Shown here: positions 57,689 to 64,000 of the stretch, piece by piece
How positions within the stretch are numbered: the stretch's first letter is position 1
How the letters are laid out: the number at the start of each line of letters is the position of its first letter
Assembly (NCBI GenBank): GCA_050084985.1
Contig: JBITNC010000001.1
Span: 7,440,001-7,504,000, forward strand
DNA: 64,000 nt
Direction of reading: 5' to 3'
From: Nageia nagi
Lineage: Eukaryota > Pinophyta
Notes under the pieces: model-generated
Database searches by the model: none
The model's input: the letters and a program-made list of their open reading frames with translations, nothing else
What the model was told of the DNA's origin: nothing
Position numbers and translations under genes: made by a program

Positions 57689-57928
57689 TTATGATCTAAT
57701 TTTTATATACTTCTTAGGTTCTACTTCTAACTCAATATTACCCTCCTTTTGAATGGACAAGTATTTGGCCTTTTGGACATCCTCTAAATCAAATAATCTT
57801 TCAAAAGAGAATAATATTTTTGGTATGACATTGTTCTTGAGTTGAATTACATCTAACTCTTGGAAATATTCAAGGAGTTCTTTAATACCAAAGGTATGAC
57901 CCATTGCTTCATCTAATAGAAAATTCAT
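57689..57928 (-). pseudogene. Element H linker between second RNase H and RT
   Basis: An 80-codon open stretch reading EAMGHTFGIKELLEYFQELD, then NNVIPKILFSFERLFDLEDV. It lies between the RNase H at 57950-58420 and RT, in the same direction. I see no known domain; it is probably the connector to RT. Confidence 0.5.
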
Positions 57929-57949
57929 AATATGTTCATTAGAGTCAAA

Positions 57950-58420
57950 TACCTACCAAAAGTTTGCCACATCAGGAACTGATGGTCTATTTTGGACTTT
58001 GATTCCAAAACTTTCTCTTTTGTGATGAGTTAGGTTATAACATGCCCATTTTCTAGTAAGTGCATTAGTAACTTGATTATACCTTCTAGAATAGATATAA
58101 AATTGATAGCCAAGAATGATTCTAGCAAGTTCCATACTCTATTCTTATAGGTCTTCAAATAGAGATATTTTGCACTAATATGGTTTCTTATTTACTTTAT
58201 GACCAATTTAGAATCACCATGCCTAATTATACATCTAATGCCCATACTAATTACTTTTGATAACCCTAAATAAAGGTATTCATCTCAATAGCATTATTTA
58301 TGAAAATTAATGTGAATCTGAATTAGAACTTCTCATATACTCCTCTAGTAATTTAAAAATAATACTAGCTCCACATCCATTTTTACACCTAGATACATCA
58401 AATTACATTATCCATACCTC
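57950..58420 (-). pseudogene. Element H second RNase H, upstream of RT
   Basis: On the minus strand: FDVSRCKNGCGASIIFK (FDG.S block with the first catalytic Asp), a decayed EYLYLGLSKVISMGI (EYxAL block), HGDSKLVIK (Asp of the GDS motif) and NHISAKYLYLKTYKNRVWNL, then IPRRYNQVTNALTRKWA-type C-terminus. It is collinear with the RNase H of element F, including the following NRPSVPDVANFW segment (RPSILDNNSFWQ in F). As in F it precedes RT. Several stops. Confidence 0.7.
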
Positions 58421-58649
58421 ATGCTCCCTTTCAGTTGTGATTGAAATTGGCTACATATTTTTTTAAAAATAGTAGTTTCCCATACCAATGTCTTTGACCT
58501 AATAATTTAGGTCATTTGCTGAAAGGATTTTAGTTGTTAGTAGTGTTTCTCTAAGTGTGTCCCTTTCAAACACTTCTATAGGTGCAAGGCCATTCATACA
58601 ATTTTTCTTTATGATCTTCATAAGATGAACACTTTTGGTACCCTTATTT

Positions 58650-59130
58650 AGAATCTTAACTTATTTATTTTTCAAGGGAAGTAAAAGATGTGTATAATCT
58701 AAAGCTAGGTACCCTCCCAATTTGGTAGTGAACTCTCTAGCTAAACAAATTTTGAACAAAGGTGGAAGATCAAAAATAATAATATCTTGAATGACATAGA
58801 TATCAAGGAATACATTAAGGGTTATGGAAAATTCTTTAACACTACCAATAATGTATATAGAGGAACAATCCAGTTGTATGACACCATCAATGCATCTAGT
58901 GATATACAAATTCATTTCATTTGCAACTGCTTTGTGAATTATGGTAATAGTAGCTTTGGTATCTATCATGCAGTTATTAACTACCCAACCTTCTAGTCTA
59001 AGAGAAAGATAAAAATTTGGGAGTATTCTTATACCTATAAGAGTTGAAGAGACATCATCAGATATTGTGAAGACAACATTACCCTCATTATCTTTTTTTA
59101 CTATTTTTTAACTTCAAACCCTTTTGCAAA
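58650..59130 (-). pseudogene. pol: Element H protease
   Basis: Minus-strand retropepsin, 58661-58969 open: MIDTKATITIIHKAVANEMN starts at the active-site segment (DSGA read as DTKA) and the tail DLPPLFKICLAREFTTKLGG matches the LPPLFRLCLPREF tail of F. Confidence 0.65.
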
Positions 59131-59249
59131 AGGTCCATATAACTTGGAATCCTTAATGCATTAAACATTGTAATTTTAAAAGATGTTTTATTTAGTTCTT
59201 CTACAATATTATAAGGAGCATATGGGACAAACTTACTTATTTTTTCTAG

Positions 59250-60840
59250 TTGATGAGCTATGAATTACTGAGTGGCCTTTTCCTTATGATGGTCAATGAT
59301 AAATGGATATCTTAATGGATGAGGCCTCTCCTTATCTAGGACTTTTTTTCTTGTCATAGTGGGATTTACTATTATAGAGGTAGTAATACTTGGGTCCTAA
59401 GAAATACTACCCATGTGTGTAGGAAGTTTATTTTCTTGATTATGTGGTTGGATCATAAAAGCCTTATTCTATGGTCTTGAGAAATGGCTTATTGATTTTG
59501 CTAAGTGACTTGGGGTTGTTGTGAGGCCATTGAAGATGAGGCTCTTATTTGTACATAATTGGCTGATTCTTTAGTATAGCATAAAAGCTAAAAATTGACC
59601 ATGGTAAGGTTAGCAGTAGGATTTGATGTAGGTTCCACCATTTGATCTAAATGCAAGCTCAAGTATTGGTGTTGATAGATAACACATGAGTCTAGGAAAT
59701 GAGAAGCTAAGTATTGAGGGCACCATTCTATAATTCTCATAGCATCACTCTCCATAGAACTTGCCATAATAGAATTATCAATTAGTTTAAGGATAATATA
59801 CTATATTGGTTAATTATTATCGGGCTAAAATCTAAGTTGAAATTGAGTATCATATCTTTTGTAATTGAAACATTGATTATGCCTCTCTTATAGAGTGAGC
59901 TTATTAGTAATTTTCTTATAGTTATCCATAATTTCTTTATCATTTCTTCTTCTTGAGATTTAAAATTAGTAGTTATACTTGTAGATGCAAGAGTAGGTAG
60001 TTCTAGTACTTGATTTTGTATGATAGGCTTAGGAGGAGATGGTAAGGCTAACATTTTAGGATGAGTAATTTGTTGGGCTAGTTTAGGTGGTAAATTAGGA
60101 AATAAAGGCATAATAGTTCTTAGTTGAATATTTCTAGATGATACCAAAGTATGTTCAGAGGTTTTAACCATTTGGTAGAAATCCAAGAATGTATCTTAGA
60201 CATAACAATAAGCATATTAAGATCAGGGAGAAAGACTTTCCTATAATATACCAAAGCTTATGCATTTGTTGGTATAATCCTAACTGGAATAGATTTCCAT
60301 ATTTTCTCAAATTTAGTATTAAAATAATCAATAGACTCATGATTATGCCTTTTTAAATGTGCTATAAGGCTAAAAAAGGTACTATCATCACCATCAATAA
60401 TAAATATTTTGATCAAAGCTTGACATAACTATCCCCAAGTATTTATAGATTGAGGGGGAGAGTTAGAAACCATTTGGATACTTTGCCTTCAAAGGAATGT
60501 GATAACAATATAGTAATCATCATATTAAAACTTGAAGCCAAAAGGGAAATCTCATGAAAATGCACATATGGTATCTTACCATACCCATCATATTTAGGTA
60601 AAACTTTGAATGTTGCTTGAGGAATAGCTAGTGAGTTAGTAGCAACTACCGAAGGATGGCCATTATTCCAAGCAAGAAAATTAGTAGGAACATGTTGAGC
60701 CATGCTTGGACTAGTTGTATAAAGTGATGTATTTTCAAGGGAAGAATTAAATATGGCAAATAATGAAATAGATCTTAAAGAGATTTGGGGAGACAAAGTT
60801 TGAGAAATCTTTCACCTAGTCCTCCTATGATAAATTGATA
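59250..60840 (-). pseudogene. gag: Element H gag
   Basis: Minus-strand Gypsy Gag. 60443-60796 is open and reads SMAQHVPTNFLAWNNGHPSV, AIPQATFKVLPKYDGYGKIP and YVHFHEISLLASSFNM, ending SFEGKVSKWFLTLPLNL, the W..LP Gag core. This parallels F (TWDNGVPLAL, FKTLPKFD). A Pro-rich segment (59990-60120) and the linker to protease follow, with many stops. Confidence 0.7.
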
Positions 60841-61089
60841 GCTCTTAAAATCTAGGTTGTCTAAGAGAATTTTTGGCACTATGTCTAGTAAGTCTAAAAT
60901 TTGGAGGTGCTAGGGTTTGAAATATTGATTGATTGATAGCATAGTCACTAATAAGGTAACAAAAACCTTATAATATTTCTAAGCACTAAGTGATATCTAA
61001 CCAAACATAGCTATCTAGCCTATTTACACCCACTGAATATGGAATTTAGTTTAAGTCCAATCAAGCATGTAAGAAATATACTATTGTAA

Positions 61090-63104
61090 TATTGATTAGT
61101 ATAATGTGACCTCAAGAGTTTGGTATGATCAGGTTCTCCATTTCTCACAATAGTAGGGTCCTTGAAAGAGCAAAAGGTGGTGTGGAATGTGCTTGTGTTG
61201 GTTTTTTGCTTAATCTCTAGGTTATAGGTTGGTTCTTATCTATGATTAAGGTTAAAAGTAACTAGAAAGAGATAAAAAGGCTAAGAGTAATAGGAAAGAG
61301 ATAAACATATTAAACTAACAAAGCAAATTAACACTACATAACCTAAGCATTGCAGCATAGGCAATAATCCATAGCCAAGATTAAGAATAGTGAACTATCT
61401 TTCCCTTGGGGTCTTGCAATCACAATACACAACCATAACTTAAGATAACATTCCATACATAACATTCACAAAGTGTAATAAACGGCCACATATTGCAAAG
61501 GGCAAAGCATTATCAAATTGCATTATCACATATGAAATCATCTTACATACTTGGGCAAATTTGCTCAAATGTTTAACATTTTGGACTTACAATAATAGTT
61601 TAGTATTTATATATTTACATCTATGATTGGATGGTTTTCCACCATTAATACACTTAACTACTCTACTTGACTAAGAATATCCAAAAACTACCATCTACAA
61701 ATGTACAATTATAACTACAACTATGTTAGATTACACATTGAACAAGTAAAATCAACACTAAGGTCTGGGAATTTTATGTCTTTGAGCCTTTGTACTATTT
61801 AAGCTAAAATCCTTTTGAATTTTAATTGATTGCATTCTCCTAGGAATATAGTTGATTGAAGATGCACTATTTATTAGCTTTATTGGTATAATTTATCATT
61901 GTATTTTGTTGGAAGCAACCTAACTCTTTGTAACCATTAATGATAAGCACTATAGTTTTAGCTACATGGAATAATGAGGGAAATGAATAAGGTATCATTG
62001 TAATCTTAGGAAAAATTGCTACTATCATGTGGAAATGAGTTGTGGTTGGCACATTGATAGAGCCTCAAAGGTTAAACACTCATGATCAAGTGAAATCAGG
62101 TGTTCTTTCCCACCCATTATTCTTCCTCCTATTTGGCAAGTTCTATTTCTCTTTGGTAGGCTCTAATGATGATAGGGACTTACTTAACACCCATTGATTT
62201 TAGAAAAATGATGTGATGTCATCATTCAAAATTGGTGAGCTCTAATTAATTATCTTCATAAAAAATCTCCCACCGAATGTGGTACTACCCTCCATTGATT
62301 ATTTTAGGACCCATTAATTTCAAAGCAAAAGGATGATATTATCGCTCAAAATTAGCAGGCTCTATTTAGTTATCATTCTAAAATATGTCCCTTGAATGTC
62401 ATACATCCCAATGAATAATTATCTTAGTACCCATTGATTTTGGGAAAAAGGTATGATGTCATCACTTAAAATTGATGGATTCTAGGAAGATGGTTTTTTG
62501 AAATATCTCCTATTGATTTTCAATGTACAGTAAAAAACTTTCTTTAGGAATCTACAGGATTTATAACATCACCCACTAGTAACTTGTACTCTTATTTACA
62601 ATAACTCCTAAAACACCAATACTTCTATAACTCCTAAATTTTAACTTAAAATTTTACTTTCCTTACATGTTATGATACTACTTGGACATGGTACATTAAC
62701 TCTTGAAAATGACTTTGATCAAATTTCTGTGACCTATGACTCTCTCTTTATGTACAATTATTGAAACAACACTTAACTTGACTAAGATTAATTCTTAAGA
62801 CTTATTATAACACTCGCTAAATAATAGTTAGATATTAAAACAAAAATGGTTAAGAATCACATACATATAGAAAATACCCAGACTATTGAAAATACATGAA
62901 CTATTGATAATACCTGGAACTCTTTAGACTTGACCAAAATTTTGACAAAAGATAAAGTATAGAGAAAATACTCCTTACCATTATTTACAAATATAAAAAG
63001 GGGAAAAAGAAGTAGGAATTAAGAAATTTTTATTGAAATGAATGAAAGAAGAAAGAATACCAAAATATTACCCTATTCCCAGAGTGTAATTCTAAAAGAA
63101 TACA
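61090..63104 (-). repeat. Element H 5' LTR
   Basis: About 2.0 kb, pairs with 48333-50315. TGATGTCA octamers at 62214 and 62454 in the same diverged tandem units. It ends at AATACA before the ACTAC duplication. Confidence 0.82.
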
Positions 63105-63420
63105 ACTACCTTAGTAAGACATTGGTGGATTATAAAACTAGGTACACAACAATGGAAAAACTATGCTATGGTATTGTGTTTGCTATTGGAAAATTGAGAC
63201 ATTATTTATTATACTAAACTATATTTTTTATGAGCCCTATTAATCCATTACAATATCTTGTGGCAAAACAACATTTACTAGGAAGAGTCACAAAATGGAT
63301 AATGTTGTTACAGGAGTTTGATATCAATGTGGTGAAATAGAAGTCTATTAAGGGATAGGCAATTGTAGATCTAATATCTCAATTCCATTAGAATGATGAA
63401 GCAGTCATTCATGAAGAATT
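63105..63420 (+). pseudogene. pol: Element G RNase H, 3' part
   Basis: The continuation of G RNase H after H: YLSKTLVDYKTRYTTMEKLC, YGIVFAIGKLRHYLL and LLGRVTKWIMLLQEFDINVV, the RNase H C-terminus and connection to the next domain. The YLSK motif joins the left part across the H insertion. Confidence 0.8.
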
Positions 63421-63479
63421 TCCAAATAAATTAGTGAATGATCCATGCTATTAGTGGTATGTATAACTATCAAAAGGCT

Positions 63480-63930
63480 ATCAACAACATAATTTTGATG
63501 AAATTTGTATCCTTAATAAGTATTTATACCTCACATATGATGAATGTATCATTTGGGCATTGTACTTCAATAGCTCAAAATGTTCTTATGGAGTAGGGGT
63601 AGGTATTATTTTGGTGTCTCCTTCAAATGAGGTAATCCCTATGGCTTATAAACTTAGTATTGAATGCACAAATAACATGGCTAAATAAGAGGCATTGATA
63701 TTAGGTTTGAAAGTTGTTACTTTGAAAATCAAAGATTTAGAAATTTATGGTGATTCATAGCTTATCATTAACCAAGTATAGGATATATTTGATGCAAAAT
63801 ATGAAAGTTTAATATTTATAAGGTATTGGTAAATGATTTATTGGATCAATTTGATATATATACTATTCAAAATATACCAAGGACTAACAACAGGTATGCA
63901 AATGCAATGGCAAATGCTCCTTCTCTTGCA
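63480..63930 (+). pseudogene. Element G second RNase H
   Basis: A plant-type RNase HI domain downstream of the first: WALYFNSSKCSYGVGVGIIL (FDGS block, with the catalytic Asp read as Asn), SPSNEVIPMAYKL, ECTNNMAK, then a stop where EYEAL should start (EALILGL follows), and LEIYGDS (catalytic Asp kept) followed by LIINQV. This is the usual Tat/Ogre order, unlike F and H. Integrase would follow beyond the window. Confidence 0.78.
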
Positions 63931-64000
63931 CCAATTGACATTGAAGATGAAGAGACTATCTTGAAAATTCATAAGCTTCACACTCCATACACTGAAGATA

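Larger units (their letters stand above)
48333..63104 (-). mobile_element. Gypsy element H, same architecture as F
   Basis: About 14.8 kb on the minus strand. LTRs at 48333-50315 and 61090-63104 share long blocks (TAGTAGGGTCCTTGAAAGAG, TGATAGGG, TTAGACTTGACC). Target duplication ACTAT (48328-48332) versus ACTAC (63105-63109), in the RNase H frame of G. Minus-strand order: LTR, gag, protease, RNase H, RT (interrupted by a solo LTR), RNase H, integrase, extra 3' region with a coiled coil, LTR. Old and full of stops. Confidence 0.85.
43700..64000 (+). mobile_element. Gypsy element G, partial, split by H
   Basis: Plus-strand Gypsy element running off the right edge. Minus nested element H, about 5.5 kb is visible: 5' LTR/leader, gag, protease, RT, RNase H, second RNase H. 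The RNase H frame runs into H at 48332 (..EISIYY) and resumes at 63105 (YLSKTLVDYKTRY), with duplication ACTAT/ACTAC. The domain set is that of the Tat/Ogre group. Confidence 0.8.

Overview
The window looks like intergenic DNA of a large, repeat-rich seed-plant nuclear genome. A gymnosperm is my best guess; this is inference from the AT-richness, the depth of decay and the nesting, not from a host gene. I see no host protein gene, tRNA, rRNA or CRISPR. Nearly all of it is LTR retrotransposon sequence, mostly old and full of stop codons, with one very young element.

Layout. 500-1625 (-) is a Gypsy gag remnant. 2024-12546 (+) is Copia element B (TSD ACAAC), split by a related Copia element C at 5400-10503 (+). 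13373-28340 (-) is Gypsy chromovirus-type element D (TSD TAGTA). D's protease/RT linker was hit by young Copia element E at 16766-25765 (+; exactly 9,000 bp, TSD TATTC, 2 substitutions between its 2-kb LTRs), which has Sirevirus-like features. 28990-29808 and 42798-42990 (-) are two halves of an unidentified coiled-coil coding remnant, split by Gypsy element F at 29809-42792 (-; 1.57-kb LTRs). 42993-43715 (-) is a Copia 3' end. From about 43700 to the right edge runs Gypsy element G (+), whose RNase H is split by Gypsy element H at 48333-63104 (-; 2-kb LTRs). H in turn carries a solo LTR of the D family at 56874-57274.

The main points of interest are: (1) an array of nine hairpins in each E LTR, all with the same TTGGTG-type loop but with different, self-complementary stems; (2) Gypsy elements F and H, in which a second RNase H domain lies between protease and reverse transcriptase, while G has it after the first RNase H; (3) an extra long 3' coding region after integrase in F and H, ending in a coiled coil; (4) TGACRTCA-type palindromes in the LTRs of three unrelated families (E, F, H); (5) about ten frame breaks in E that all run in the deletion direction, mostly in homopolymers, although its LTRs are almost identical.

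How the parts work together: each element encodes Gag (particle), protease, reverse transcriptase/RNase H and integrase, flanked by LTRs that hold promoter and polyadenylation signals, with a primer-binding site and polypurine tract for reverse transcription. All copies here look defective as read. The nesting gives a relative age order: B before C; D before E; the coiled-coil remnant before F; G before H before the solo LTR.
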